Positions 22,495-35,117 of a stretch of DNA of 64,000 nt are shown in pieces. A model generated the notes under the pieces. That model had not been told where the DNA came from. It saw only the letters and a list, made by a program, of their open reading frames with translations, and searched no databases. The position numbers were made by a program, and so were the translations under genes. The DNA is from Cognatiluteimonas weifangensis. Lineage in GTDB: Bacteria > Pseudomonadota > Gammaproteobacteria > Xanthomonadales > Xanthomonadaceae. The stretch covers positions 1 to 64,000 of the forward strand of contig NZ_QVPD01000001.1 of assembly GCF_003416885.1 (NCBI RefSeq). Direction: 5' to 3'. Position 1 is the stretch's first letter. Each line of letters starts with the position of its first letter.

Positions 22495-22768
22495 ATCCCG
22501 GCCGAGGGTCACCCCGACTTTTGCCGCACGACAAACCCGCCGCAACGGCGCATGCTCGGCGCGTATCGATAGATCGACCGCGCCCGCCCTGGGGCGGTCG
22601 CCGGCGGACCCGCCGCACGCGGATCCGCACCGCCGGAACGGGTTCGCTGCCCGCTCCGCGCGCGGGCCCTGCTGGCCCGCGGGCCTCGCCGAGGCCCCGG
22701 ATCGCGGTCGCGCACGCCGGCCGACGCGCACCGCTTCGCCGCCACCGGCCGGACCAGCGAGGTGTGCC

Positions 22769-23404
22769 ATGCGCGCTGCCATCCCCACCGTCACCGAAGA
22801 ACCGCTGCCGTTCGCCGGTTTCCCCGCGCCCGACGCGCAGGCGCCGCTGCCTCCGGGCCTGTCGCTGCGCCCGCAGGCGGTCGCCCGGTTCGACCGCCTG
22901 CTGCACGACATCCATCCCGCCGCGCCGCACGTGGACGCCCGGCGCGTGCACGACCTGTGCCTGTGGCTGGCCTCGCTGCCGCCCGCGGCCGCGCAGGACG
23001 TACTCGATCATCGCCTGCGCCGGCTGGAGGCGCTGCGCACGCTGCTGGCGGACGCCGACTGGGACGCCGACGCCGCGCTGCGCGCGCGGCTGCACCGCCT
23101 GCTGGCCTACATCGACCAGGACGACGACCTGATCCCGGACCACGAGCCCCTGATCGGCAAGCTCGACGACGTGCTGCTGATCGAACTGGCGTGGCCGGCG
23201 TTCGCCGCCGAAGCCGACGAGTACCGCGACTTCTGCGCCTACCGCGACGAGGCGCGGCCGCCGGGCGACGGCCCGGCGCGGCGCCGCGCCTGGATCCGCG
23301 ATCGCCTGGCCGAGGTCGCGTTGTGGCGCCACCACCTGCACGTGAACCAGAGCCGTTACGCTGGCGACAACGCCCGCCCGCGCGCGCTGTTCCACATCTT
23401 CTGA
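22769..23404 (+). CDS. YkvA/DUF1232-like protein of unknown function
   Basis: This 211-aa protein has one recognisable region, YIDQDDDLIPDHEPLIGKLD followed by DVLLIELAWPAF at about residues 113-144. It resembles the DUF1232 (YkvA) motif, in which a 'DLIPD...LG.LDD' segment forms a membrane-associated helical hairpin. The rest is helical, Arg/Asp/Ala-rich and unfamiliar. The ATG is supported by GAGGT 6 nt upstream. It sits alone between rnhB and dnaE; the 274 nt before it contain only short GC hairpins and no gene. Confidence 0.6.
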   Translation: MRAAIPTVTEEPLPFAGFPAPDAQAPLPPGLSLRPQAVARFDRLLHDIHPAAPHVDARRVHDLCLWLASLPPAAAQDVLDHRLRRLEALRTLLADADWDADAALRARLHRLLAYIDQDDDLIPDHEPLIGKLDDVLLIELAWPAFAAEADEYRDFCAYRDEARPPGDGPARRRAWIRDRLAEVALWRHHLHVNQSRYAGDNARPRALFHIF

Positions 23405-23449
23405 GCGTGCCGCCGCGCCGCGGCGCGCGGCCGTCCGGGGTGTCAAGCC

Positions 23450-23478
23450 TTGTTCGCCCGCGGGGGCGAAGCTAGGCT
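23450..23478 (+). promoter_or_regulatory. dnaE promoter with palindromic spacer
   Basis: TTGTTC (23450-23455) and TAGGCT (23473-23478) are separated by exactly 17 nt, giving a start point about 35 nt before the dnaE ATG. The spacer carries a perfect 7-bp inverted repeat with a 4-nt loop (ttcgccc at 23453-23459, gggcgaa at 23464-23470), which could be an operator or simply structure. Confidence 0.5.
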
Positions 23479-23520
23479 GCTGGCACTCACTGCAGTCCTT
23501 CGTCGCCCTCCCGGGAAGGC

Positions 23521-27216
<3,696 letters not shown>

Positions 27217-27217
27217 C

Positions 27218-27322
27218 CGGCAAAGCGGCACCCCTCACCCCGCTTCGCTGCGCGAAGCCGTCCCTCTCCCCGCAAGCGGGGAGAGGGTGCCCGCAGGGCG
27301 GATGCGGGGGACCGCTTTGCCG
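27218..27322. repeat. Intergenic copy of the dnaE/leuS palindromic family
   Basis: Immediately after the dnaE stop, a 12-bp perfect stem with a 2-nt loop (ccctctccccgc, 27262-27273, with 27276-27287) is followed by a gcccgcagggcggatg-type tail like the elements inside dnaE and leuS. The whole is bounded by perfect 11-nt inverted arms, 27218-27228 (cggcaaagcgg) and 27312-27322. It may also act as a terminator for dnaE, though no T run is present. It fills most of the 188-nt dnaE-accA gap. Confidence 0.75.
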
Positions 27323-27404
27323 CGCAACCACCACCACCTGCCCCGCTCCGTGGGGCCCGGCCGGCGCTGGGCTAAACTGTGGCCTTTCCGCCACTCGCCC
27401 GCGC

Positions 27405-28364
27405 ATGAACCCCAACTACCTCGATTTCGAGCAGCCGATCGCCGATCTGGAAGCCAAGATCCAGGAACTGCGCCATGCCAGCCACGCGCCCGCGGTCGAC
27501 ATCGATGCCGAGGTGCACGCGCTGGAGAACAAGCTGCGCCAGCGCACCGCGCACATCTTCCGCGACCTGACCCCGTGGCAGGTCTCGCAGCTCTCGCGGC
27601 ATCCGGCCCGGCCTTACACCCTGGACTACCTGCGGGTGATCTGCGACGAGTTCCAGGAGCTGGCCGGCGACCGCGCCTACGCCGACGACGCCGCCATCGT
27701 CGGCGGCCTGGCCCGCATCGACGGCCGCAGCGTGGTGGTGATCGGCCACGAAAAGGGCCGCGACACCAAGGCCAAGCTCAAGCGCAACTTCGGCATGCCG
27801 CGGCCGGAGGGCTACCGCAAGGCGCTGCGGCTGATGAAGCTGGCCGAGCGCTTCGGGCTGCCGCTGCTGACCTTCATCGACACCATGGGCGCGTATCCGG
27901 GCATCGGCGCCGAGGAACGCGGCCAGTCCGAAGCGATCGCGCGCAACCTGCTGGAAATGGCCGAACTGCGCACCCCGATCATCTGCACCGTGATCGGCGA
28001 GGGCGGTTCCGGCGGCGCGCTGGCGATCGGCGTCGGCGACCGCACCCTGATGCTCGAATACAGCACCTACTCGGTGATCACCCCGGAAGGCTGCGCCTCG
28101 ATCCTGTGGAAGACCGCGGACAAGGCCCGCGACGCGGCCGAGCAACTGGGCCTGACCGCCAGACGGCTGAAGGAACTGGGCCTGGTCGACAAGGTCGTAC
28201 GCGAGCCGATCGGCGGCGCCCACCGCAACCCGATGCAGATGGCCAGGCGCCTGAAGGCCGTGCTGCTGAACGAGCTCGACGCGCTGCAGCAGCAGCCGCT
28301 GGACGAGCTGCTGCAACGCCGTTACCGGCGCCTGCGCGGCTACGGCGCCTACGAGGCGGCCTGA
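27405..28364 (+). CDS. accA: Acetyl-CoA carboxylase carboxyltransferase subunit alpha
   Basis: AccA with AccD transfers carboxyl from biotin-AccB to acetyl-CoA, giving malonyl-CoA for fatty acids. The product is 319 aa, as in E. coli. Landmarks are the N-terminal [38 protein letters not shown], the oxyanion region [15 protein letters not shown] and the [11 protein letters not shown] segment. It follows dnaE, a neighbourhood also seen in E. coli. A weak -10 (TAAACT, 27373-27378) lies just upstream and may give independent expression. Confidence 0.97.
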   Translation: MNPNYLDFEQPIADLEAKIQELRHASHAPAVDIDAEVHALENKLRQRTAHIFRDLTPWQVSQLSRHPARPYTLDYLRVICDEFQELAGDRAYADDAAIVGGLARIDGRSVVVIGHEKGRDTKAKLKRNFGMPRPEGYRKALRLMKLAERFGLPLLTFIDTMGAYPGIGAEERGQSEAIARNLLEMAELRTPIICTVIGEGGSGGALAIGVGDRTLMLEYSTYSVITPEGCASILWKTADKARDAAEQLGLTARRLKELGLVDKVVREPIGGAHRNPMQMARRLKAVLLNELDALQQQPLDELLQRRYRRLRGYGAYEAA

Positions 28365-28367
28365 AGC

Positions 28368-28433
28368 GGGCCTGGCCGCAGCCGGAATCGCGCGGCGGAT
28401 CGAAATCGGGCAAGGCATCCGGCGGCCAGGCCC
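28368..28433. repeat. Perfect 12-bp inverted repeat between accA and tilS
   Basis: gggcctggccgc (28368-28379) is perfectly complementary to 28422-28433, with 42 nt between the arms. It begins four bases after the accA stop and may serve as a terminator or be another dispersed hairpin. The interior shows no clear similarity to the 42-nt cores at 8.7-8.9 kb. Confidence 0.55.
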
Positions 28434-28460
28434 GGGGCCGGGACGTGCCACCATGGCGGC

Positions 28461-29765
28461 ATGCGCGACGCCCTGCTCCCCGACCTGCGGCCGCCCGCCG
28501 GGATCGACCCCGCGGCGAGCGGCATCCTGGTCGGCTTCAGCGGCGGGCTGGATTCGACGGTGCTGCTGCACCTGTTGGCCGCCGCGCCGCAGGTACGCAC
28601 GCATGGCCTGCGCGCACTGCATGTCCACCACGGCCTGCAGGCCGACGCCGACGCCTGGGCCGCGCATTGCCGGGGAGTCTGCGCGGAGTTGGGAGTGCCG
28701 CTGCAGGTCGTCCACGTCGCCGTCGCGCGCGAGCATGGCGGCGGGCTCGAAGCGGCTGCGCGGGCGGCGCGCCACGCCGCCTTCGCCGCGGAGCTGCACG
28801 AGGGCGAAATCCTCGCCCTCGCCCACCATCGCGACGACCAGGCCGAAACCTTCCTGCTGCGCGCACTGCGCGCCTCCGGCCCCGACGGCCTGGCCGCGAT
28901 GCGGCCGTGGCGCCGCCATGGCCGTGGCTGGCTGTGGCGGCCGCTGCTCGACCTGCCACGCAGCGAGCTGCTCGCGCATGCGCAACGCCAGGGCCTGCGC
29001 TGGATCGAGGACCCGGCCAACGCCGACCCCGCGCAGGACCGCAACTTCCTGCGCCACCAGGTGCTGCCGTTGCTGCAGCGGCGCTGGCCCCAGGCCGGCG
29101 CCGCCTTCGCCCGCAGCGCCGCACTGAGCGCCGCCGCCACCGACCTGCTCCAGGCGGAGGACGCGCGGGCGCTGGCCGCGGCCGCCACCGACGATCCGCA
29201 CACCCTCGCCGTCGCCGCGCTGCTGGCGCTGCCGGTTGCGCGCCGCGCGCGGGTGCTGCGGCGCTGGATCGAGGCCTGCAGTTTGCCGCCGCTGCCGGCG
29301 AGCGGCATTGCCCGGATCGAGGCGGACCTGCTGCAGGCGGCGCCGGATGCTGAAGCCGCGTTCGCCTGGTCCAATGCCTGCGTCCGCCGCTGGCGCGGCC
29401 TGCTGCATGCAGGCAGGCGGCAGACGCCGTTGCCCGCCGGCTGGCACTGCCGCTGGGACGGCCGCGCGCCGCTGGCGCTGCCGGGCGGCGGCACACTGCA
29501 ACTGGAAGGCAGCCACGGCTTCGATGCGCCGTTGACGGCGCACGCCCGCCGCGGCGGCGAACGCATCGTGCTGCCCGGCCGCCGGCACCACCACGCGCTC
29601 AAGCACGTGCTGCAGCAGGCCGGGATGCCGCCTTGGCGGCGCGAACGACTGCCGCTGCTGTCGAGCGCCGACGGCACGCTGCTGGCGGCCGGCGACCGCA
29701 TCCTGTCCGCCGACTTCGCGCGCTGGCTGCACGACCGCGGCGCCCGCCTGCACTGGCGCCGCTAG
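28461..29765 (+). CDS. tilS: tRNA(Ile)-lysidine synthase
   Basis: TilS attaches lysine to C34 of tRNA-Ile(CAU), changing decoding from AUG to AUA. The product is 434 aa. The ATP-pyrophosphatase P-loop SGGLDS is at residues 27-32, followed by LALAHHRDDQAETFLLRALR and RPLLDLPRSEL. The C-terminal TilS domain (LKHVLQQAGMPPWRRERLPLL) is present. The start ATG has only a weak ribosome-binding site. The position after accA matches E. coli-like gene order. Confidence 0.95.
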   Translation: MRDALLPDLRPPAGIDPAASGILVGFSGGLDSTVLLHLLAAAPQVRTHGLRALHVHHGLQADADAWAAHCRGVCAELGVPLQVVHVAVAREHGGGLEAAARAARHAAFAAELHEGEILALAHHRDDQAETFLLRALRASGPDGLAAMRPWRRHGRGWLWRPLLDLPRSELLAHAQRQGLRWIEDPANADPAQDRNFLRHQVLPLLQRRWPQAGAAFARSAALSAAATDLLQAEDARALAAAATDDPHTLAVAALLALPVARRARVLRRWIEACSLPPLPASGIARIEADLLQAAPDAEAAFAWSNACVRRWRGLLHAGRRQTPLPAGWHCRWDGRAPLALPGGGTLQLEGSHGFDAPLTAHARRGGERIVLPGRRHHHALKHVLQQAGMPPWRRERLPLLSSADGTLLAAGDRILSADFARWLHDRGARLHWRR

Positions 29766-29810
29766 CCGCGGCGCATTGACCGTCGACAGGCGCGGCCGCA
29801 CACTGCGGCC

Positions 29811-30077
29811 ATGGTCCGCAAGCCCGTTTCCGAACCCTCTCCGGTCGCCGATTTCGAGGCCTCGCTCGACGCGCTCGAGCAACTGGTCGAGAAGATGGAA
29901 CACGGCGAGATGAGCCTGGAGGAATCGCTGGCCGCCTACGAGCGCGGCGTCGGCCTCTATCGCCGCTGCCAGAGCGCGCTGGAGCAGGCCGAACTGCGCG
30001 TGCGCCTGCTCAGCGACCCGGAAGACCCGGCCGGCGCCGAACCGTTCCCCGGCGCGCCGCCGTCCGCGGATGCCTGA
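29811..30077 (+). CDS. xseB: Exodeoxyribonuclease VII small subunit
   Basis: XseB pairs with the XseA large subunit (not in this window) to form exonuclease VII, which degrades single-stranded DNA. The 88-aa product has the family core [20 protein letters not shown] then [14 protein letters not shown], a helical hairpin, and a disordered Pro/Ala tail. It overlaps ispA by 8 nt, the classic xseB-ispA pairing. No dxs gene follows. Confidence 0.95.
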   Translation: MVRKPVSEPSPVADFEASLDALEQLVEKMEHGEMSLEESLAAYERGVGLYRRCQSALEQAELRVRLLSDPEDPAGAEPFPGAPPSADA

Positions 30078-31026
30078 GCCGGCGCCGCCCGACGCGCGCC
30101 TGGCGCAGTGGCGCGCGCGGGTCGAAGCCACCCTGGCCGCCGCCCTGCCCGCCGCCGACACGTCGCCGCAGCGCCTGCACGCGGCGATGCGCCATGCCGC
30201 GCTGGACGGCGGCAAACGCATGCGCCCGCTGCTGGTCTACGCCACCGGCAGCGCCTTCGGCTGCGATGCCGCGGCGCTGGACCACGCCGCCGCCGCGGTC
30301 GAACTGATCCACGCCTACTCGCTGGTGCACGACGACCTGCCGGCGATGGACGACGATGCCCTGCGCCGCGGCAAGCCGACCGTGCACGTCGCTTTCGGCG
30401 AGGCCACCGCGATCCTCGCCGGCGACGCGCTGCAGGCGCTGGCTTTCGAACTGCTGGCGCAGGCGCCGCTGCCGGCGCCGGCGCGCGTGGCGATGCTGCA
30501 GGAACTGGCCGTGGCCGCCGGCGCCCGCGGCATGTGCGGCGGCCAGGCGCTGGACATCGACGCCACCGGACAGTGGCAACGGGATCGGAGCGAAGTTTTG
30601 CCGGTGGCGACGATGGCGAATCATCGGGGCGAAATCCACTCCGACCCCGCTTCCGCCCTCGAACGTCTGCACGCGCTCAAGACCGGCGCGCTGCTGCGCG
30701 CGGCGGTGCGGCTGGGCGCACTCGCCGCGGGTGCGGACGCGTCCACGCGCGAGCGACTCGACCGCTTCGCCGACGCGCTCGGGCTCGCGTTCCAGATCCG
30801 CGACGACCTGCTCGACATCGAGGGCGACAGCGCCACCCTGGGCAAGACCGCCGGCAAGGACGCCGCCCAGGTCAAGGCCACCTTCCCGGCGCTGCTCGGC
30901 ATCGACGCCTCGCGCGCACGGTTGCAGGCCTTGCGCGCAGCCATGGAGCAGGCGCTGACGCCGCTGGGCGAGCGCACCGAGGTGCTGGCGGCGCTGGGCC
31001 GCAAGGCGATCGACCGCGACCGTTGA
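30070..31026 (+). CDS. ispA: Farnesyl diphosphate synthase IspA
   Basis: IspA builds farnesyl diphosphate from DMAPP and IPP, feeding UppS, quinones and related products. The product is 318 aa, against 299 in E. coli. The first Asp-rich motif DDLPAMDDD begins at residue 88 and the second, DDLLD, at 245. Between them, after [13 protein letters not shown], about 22 extra residues (near 171-193, including [15 protein letters not shown]) replace a short E. coli linker. They are encoded by a palindrome-like repeat. Both catalytic motifs are intact, so activity is expected. The start overlaps xseB. Confidence 0.95.
   Translation: MPEPAPPDARLAQWRARVEATLAAALPAADTSPQRLHAAMRHAALDGGKRMRPLLVYATGSAFGCDAAALDHAAAAVELIHAYSLVHDDLPAMDDDALRRGKPTVHVAFGEATAILAGDALQALAFELLAQAPLPAPARVAMLQELAVAAGARGMCGGQALDIDATGQWQRDRSEVLPVATMANHRGEIHSDPASALERLHALKTGALLRAAVRLGALAAGADASTRERLDRFADALGLAFQIRDDLLDIEGDSATLGKTAGKDAAQVKATFPALLGIDASRARLQALRAAMEQALTPLGERTEVLAALGRKAIDRDR
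30581..30648. repeat. Palindrome-like element inside ispA
   Basis: The ends are imperfect inverted repeats: gggatcggagcgaa at the left, and a right end whose reverse complement begins ggggtcggagtggat. The 68-nt block coincides with the ~22 residues that IspA has beyond E. coli IspA. It is a different family from the dnaE/leuS element. Confidence 0.65.
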
Positions 31027-31123
31027 CGCGGGCCCGCGCGGGGCGACGCTTGACACCCGTGCGCGACGGGAATGATGCTCGCCGCGGGTGCCCGCGGCCC
31101 GCACCTGCACGGGGATGCATGCA

Positions 31124-33004
31124 ATGGGCAAGGGCAAGCAGTGGCGCGAGCGCCTGGCGTCGCGGCTGGAAGCCGGGTTCGCCTGGCTCGGCTACACCTT
31201 CGTCAACCGCTGGGGCGCGTTCGAGCGCGGCTACCGGCGGCCGTTCGCGCGCGCGGCGCTGCGGCTGCGCTTCGCGTTCTATCCGCTGCTGGTGCTGGTG
31301 GCGCTGGGCTGGCTGGCGTGGGACTGGCATCACGAGCGCAACCTGGCGGCGGCCGAGAACGCGATCTTCGACCAGGCGATCAAGCTGCGGCCGTGGGAAC
31401 CCGAACCGTCCGGGCGCGTGGTCGTGGTGGAAATCGACGACTGCTCGATCGAGTACTACCGCAGGCGCGGCGAAGGCGGCTGGCCCTGGAGCCGGCAACG
31501 CCACGCCGACCTGCTGGACGCGCTGGACCGCGCCGGCGCGCGCGCGGTCGGTTTCGACATTCTGTTCGTGGAGCCTTCCGCCCGGGACCCGATCGGCGAT
31601 GCCACGCTGGAGGCGATGGCCGCCGGCGGGCAAGGCCGCTTCCTGTTCGGCGCCTCGCGCGTGCATGCGGACTTCGACGCCGCCCCCGGCGCGATTCCGG
31701 TGGCGCAGGCGCCGGGCGCATTCGCGACGACGGCGCCGGCGGCACGCCCCGGGCCGCGGATCGCGCTGCTGCTGCCCTACGGCGAGGCGATGGCGCGCAA
31801 CAGCGCGCTGCTGGACGTGGCCCGCGATACCGACGGCGTGTTGCGCGACATCCCGCTGCGCAAACCCGTCGGCGACTGGGCGTTGCCGTCGCTGGCGCTG
31901 CGCCTGGCCGCGCACGCCGAAGGCCGACCGCTGGCGGCGTACCCGCCAGTGGTGCGGGCGAACTGGCGCGCGCACACGCGCCTGCCGGGCATCAGCGCGG
32001 CCGACCTGATCGAGGGCCGGCGCATCTGCCGCGCCGCCGCCGAGCCTGTGCCTGCGCTCGCCGACCGCGTGGTGCTGGTCGGCTACAACGCTTCCGGCCT
32101 CAACGACGCCAAGCCCACGCCGGTGGACCCGCTGATGCCCGGCGTGGAGATCCACGCCGAGGCGGTCGAGGCGCTGCTCGCGCACAACGCGATCTGGATG
32201 CCGCCGGCCGGCTTCAAGTACCTGCTTGCGGCGTTGCTGGTGCTGGTCAGCGGCCTGACCTTCTGGCGCGGCGAACCAGCCTGGGAGATCGACCAGGTGT
32301 TCGTCGCCGGCAACCTGACGCTGGTGGCGGTCGCCTTCGTCGGCCTGACCGCGTTCGGCGTGTTCTTCGACATCTTCGCCGCGCTCGGCTTCGTCAGCCT
32401 GTGCTTCGGACTGTGCCGGGTGTATGCCGCCACCCAGCGCGGGCGCGCGGTCGGCAACGACGACTACCGGCCGCAGTTCGATCCCGACCGCGACCGCTGG
32501 CTGGCGCTGGCGCGGCTGCGCTTCGTCCCGGACCCGGGCCTGGATCCGCGCGCGCTCGGCCGCCGCATCCGCGAATACCGGCGCCGCCTGCGCGGTTGGC
32601 TGTACCGCGGCACCGAGGCCACGGCGCTGGAGGGCGTGGTCGAATACAAGAGCTGGCTGTGGGAATCGCTGGTCGACGTCACCGTGCTGATGTGGGGCGG
32701 GCCCGACCGCGCCACCGTCGCCGCCACCGCGCAGCGCGAACTGCGGGCACTGCGCGAGCACCTGGCCGGGCACGATGAAGTGCTGCCGGACGACGGCAGC
32801 GTGCGCGTGGCCAGCCTGATCAGCGTGGCGGTCGCGCAGGACGAGCCGATCGCGCAGACTCGCGCGCGGGTGTGCTCGGTGCTCGGGCGGCTGCTCGCCA
32901 GCAGCGACGAGCGGGCGTTGTCGGCGCACGATGCCTTCGCCGCCGACGAGCGCGCGGACGGCAGCACCGACGCCACCCCGGCGGCGCCATCGCCCTCCGA
33001 CTGA
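31124..33004 (+). CDS. CHASE2-domain membrane protein
   Basis: A 626-aa inner-membrane protein. One N-terminal helix (FYPLLVLVALGWLAW) leads to a periplasmic CHASE2 sensor domain with its usual VVVVEIDDCSIEYY start and GARAVGFDILFVEPS. Three helices follow (around residues 365-435), then about 190 residues of cytoplasmic sequence. CHASE2 usually precedes a cyclase, kinase or GGDEF output domain, but I recognise none here; the tail looks novel. The start at ATG 31124 follows GGGGA by 8 nt; an in-frame ATG three codons earlier is possible. The ligand is unknown. Confidence 0.75.
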   Translation: MGKGKQWRERLASRLEAGFAWLGYTFVNRWGAFERGYRRPFARAALRLRFAFYPLLVLVALGWLAWDWHHERNLAAAENAIFDQAIKLRPWEPEPSGRVVVVEIDDCSIEYYRRRGEGGWPWSRQRHADLLDALDRAGARAVGFDILFVEPSARDPIGDATLEAMAAGGQGRFLFGASRVHADFDAAPGAIPVAQAPGAFATTAPAARPGPRIALLLPYGEAMARNSALLDVARDTDGVLRDIPLRKPVGDWALPSLALRLAAHAEGRPLAAYPPVVRANWRAHTRLPGISAADLIEGRRICRAAAEPVPALADRVVLVGYNASGLNDAKPTPVDPLMPGVEIHAEAVEALLAHNAIWMPPAGFKYLLAALLVLVSGLTFWRGEPAWEIDQVFVAGNLTLVAVAFVGLTAFGVFFDIFAALGFVSLCFGLCRVYAATQRGRAVGNDDYRPQFDPDRDRWLALARLRFVPDPGLDPRALGRRIREYRRRLRGWLYRGTEATALEGVVEYKSWLWESLVDVTVLMWGGPDRATVAATAQRELRALREHLAGHDEVLPDDGSVRVASLISVAVAQDEPIAQTRARVCSVLGRLLASSDERALSAHDAFAADERADGSTDATPAAPSPSD

Positions 33005-33171
33005 AAGCCGGCGGACCGCTGCGGCGCAGCTTGCAAGTGCCGGCGGGGGCAGGTTGAATCCACCGCATGTGGCCTCGCGACCGACGCAATTGCGTTGGAA
33101 TCGTTCTGGCGGCCGCCGTAACAAGGCGCCCACCGCCTGCCCGTTGACCACACGCCCGGATGGAGCTCCCG

Positions 33172-34515
33172 ATGCCTGCCCTCGCCGCCCGCCTCGCCAT
33201 CGTGTTGATGTTGGGACTCGCGCTCGCCGCTCCGGCGTGGGCCGGCGCCACCTCGGCGGTGGTGCACAAGGCCGCGGTGCAGGTGCACGGCGCGCCCGAT
33301 TTCAAGGCGCCGACGGTGGCCACGCTCGCGCGCGGGGCGAGCGTGACGGTCGCCGGGCAGCAGGGGATGTGGTTCCGGATCGCCCTGCCCGCGGGCCAGT
33401 CCGGCTATGTGCGCGTCAACGATGTGCGCATGGCGCCGGCCGGCACCGAAGGCGCCGCGGCCGACGTGCGCGCCCTGTTCACCGGCAAGGCCGGCAAGGG
33501 CCGCGTCACCGAAACCGCGGGCGTGCGCGGCCTGGACGAGAGCACGCTGCAGGCGGCCGGCTACGACGGCGCGCAGATGGCGCTGCTGCAGTCCTATCGC
33601 GCCGGCACGGACGCCGCCGCGGACTACGCGCGCGACCACGGCTGGACCGCGACCAGCGTCGCCTTCCCCGCCGAGGCGCGCCCGGGCGCACGCGGCGGCA
33701 GCACCCAGGCACGCAAGCGCGGCGGCATCTCGGCGGCACGCGGGCTGCTGTCGCAGATCGGCGGCGGCGCGTTCGGCGGACACGCGAACGAAGCGCTGGA
33801 GGTCGCCGACGCCGCCGCCGGCAAGTCCGAGGAGGAACTCTCGGCCGAGGAACTGGCGCTGGGGCCGGAGATCGCCGGCCGCATCCTCGGCGCCGCGCCG
33901 CTGCTGGAGGACGCCGACGCGCAGCGCCGGGTCAACCTGATCGGACGCTGGCTGGCCTCGCAGACCACCCGCCCGGAGCTGCCGTGGAGCTTCGGCGTGA
34001 TCGACTCGGCCGAGGTCAACGCCTTCGCCGCCCCCGGCGGCTACGTGCTGGTCACCCGCGGCCTGTACGAACTGCTCGCCGACGATGCCGAGGTGGCCGC
34101 CGTACTCGGCCACGAGATCGGCCACGTGGTGCAGCGCGACCACTACAACGTGATCCGCAAGCAGGCGGTCACCGAGACCGGCGGCAATATCGTCGCCGGC
34201 CACGTCGACGTCGGCGGGAGTCTGGCCGCCAACATGGCCAAGGACTACGTGCGCCGCCACGGCGCCACGGTGATGCTGACCCGGCTCGACCGCGAGGCCG
34301 AGTTCCGCGCCGACGAGGCGGCGGAAATCTACCTGGCACGCGCGGGCGGCAACCCGCTGGCGCTGTACGCGGTGCTGCAGAAGATGGCCGCGCTGGGCAC
34401 GCAGTCGGCCAGCCTGGCGCAGCTGTACAAGACCCACCCGGGACTGGACGACCGCCTCGACCGCTGCGACCGCCGCGGCCTGGCCGGCCTGCAGCGCTAC
34501 ACCCGGCGCGACTGA
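33172..34515 (+). CDS. SH3b and M48-family periplasmic metalloprotease
   Basis: The 447-aa protein starts with a signal peptide (to about residue 25), then a bacterial SH3 domain (VVHKAAVQVHGAPDFKAPTV), a long variable region, and an M48 zinc protease domain. The zinc motif is HEIGH (H314, E315, H318) with the third ligand in EFRAD (E377). Such proteins act in the periplasm, possibly in envelope protein or LPS-transport quality control like BepA or LoiP; this role is inferred. ATG 33172 has GGAG 6 nt upstream. It follows the CHASE2 gene after 167 nt. Confidence 0.85.
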   Translation: MPALAARLAIVLMLGLALAAPAWAGATSAVVHKAAVQVHGAPDFKAPTVATLARGASVTVAGQQGMWFRIALPAGQSGYVRVNDVRMAPAGTEGAAADVRALFTGKAGKGRVTETAGVRGLDESTLQAAGYDGAQMALLQSYRAGTDAAADYARDHGWTATSVAFPAEARPGARGGSTQARKRGGISAARGLLSQIGGGAFGGHANEALEVADAAAGKSEEELSAEELALGPEIAGRILGAAPLLEDADAQRRVNLIGRWLASQTTRPELPWSFGVIDSAEVNAFAAPGGYVLVTRGLYELLADDAEVAAVLGHEIGHVVQRDHYNVIRKQAVTETGGNIVAGHVDVGGSLAANMAKDYVRRHGATVMLTRLDREAEFRADEAAEIYLARAGGNPLALYAVLQKMAALGTQSASLAQLYKTHPGLDDRLDRCDRRGLAGLQRYTRRD

Positions 34516-34567
34516 CCCACGCCCGCGGCGCGCGGCCCGGGACGCGGCCGCACGGCCGGCGCCGGGC

Positions 34568-35017
34568 TCAGCCCAGCGGGCGCAGCGTCAGCGGATAGCG
34601 GTAGCGCTCGCCGTTCCAGGCCTTGACCGCGGCGAGGATGCTGCACACCAGCCACAGCACGGCGATCGCGGCCAGCGCCAGCGCCAGCAGCAACCCGGCC
34701 GGCGCGGTCAGCAGGATCCCCAGGCCCAGGGTCAGCACGGTGACGCCGACCAGGGCCACCGCGATCGCGGCCGCCGCGCAGGCGTAGATGAACATGCTGA
34801 GGTTGAAGTTGAAAGCCTCGCGCGCGTGCTCGGCCACGAACGGCGATGCCTCACGCTTGAGCAGCCAGACGCTGCCGGCGCCGAGCATGCCGGCCACGCC
34901 GGCGATCCAGCTGGTGCACAGCGCCAGCAGCAGCGCCGCCAGGTGCGCGCCCGCGGCCCAGTGCCGCTCGCTGGCGCTCGGGGAAACGGTGGACAGGGGT
35001 TGCGCGGTCGCATTCAT
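34568..35017 (-). CDS. DUF4870 membrane protein (first paralogue)
   Basis: A small polytopic membrane protein of 149 aa from the DUF4870 family, function unknown. The family pattern is visible: RHWAAGAHLAALLL, a PFVAEHAREAFNFNLSMFIY segment, two long hydrophobic helices and the closing AVKAWNGERYRYPLTLR. It is a diverged tandem copy of the gene at 35118-35531, and a 13-bp hairpin lies between them. It converges with the M48 gene; the 52 nt between the stops are a GC-rich imperfect hairpin. Confidence 0.8.
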   Translation of the reverse strand: MNATAQPLSTVSPSASERHWAAGAHLAALLLALCTSWIAGVAGMLGAGSVWLLKREASPFVAEHAREAFNFNLSMFIYACAAAAIAVALVGVTVLTLGLGILLTAPAGLLLALALAAIAVLWLVCSILAAVKAWNGERYRYPLTLRPLG

Positions 35018-35040
35018 CGTCGCCTCCCGCCGGAAACGTT

Positions 35041-35072
35041 CCGGCCTGCCCCCGATGATGGGGGCAGGCCGG
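35041..35072 (-). terminator. 13-bp hairpin between the DUF4870 genes
   Basis: ccggcctgccccc (35041-35053) pairs perfectly with 35060-35072 around a 6-nt loop. It lies between the two minus-strand DUF4870 genes, just before the ribosome-binding region of the second. With no T run, attenuation or mRNA processing is as likely as termination. Confidence 0.5.
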
Positions 35073-35117
35073 CGCGGTGCAACCCGACCGACGGCGTCGC
35101 GCCGGTCGAGGGCGGGC

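Noticed and set aside
22495..22768. A small gene or RNA in the rnhB to YkvA-like gap
   Set aside because: Open frames there are out-of-frame GC artefacts, and the only structure is short GC hairpins without a terminator or promoter pattern.
28380..28421. A 42-nt interior between perfect arms after accA as a third member of the tsf-pyrH hairpin family
   Set aside because: Only the interior length agrees; I found no sequence similarity to the two cores in either orientation.
33085..33122. The acgcaattgcgt palindrome and nearby GGAATC as a firm sigma-E promoter
   Set aside because: Only a weak match to the extracytoplasmic-function consensus; kept as a hint within the CHASE2/M48 finding, not called as a feature.
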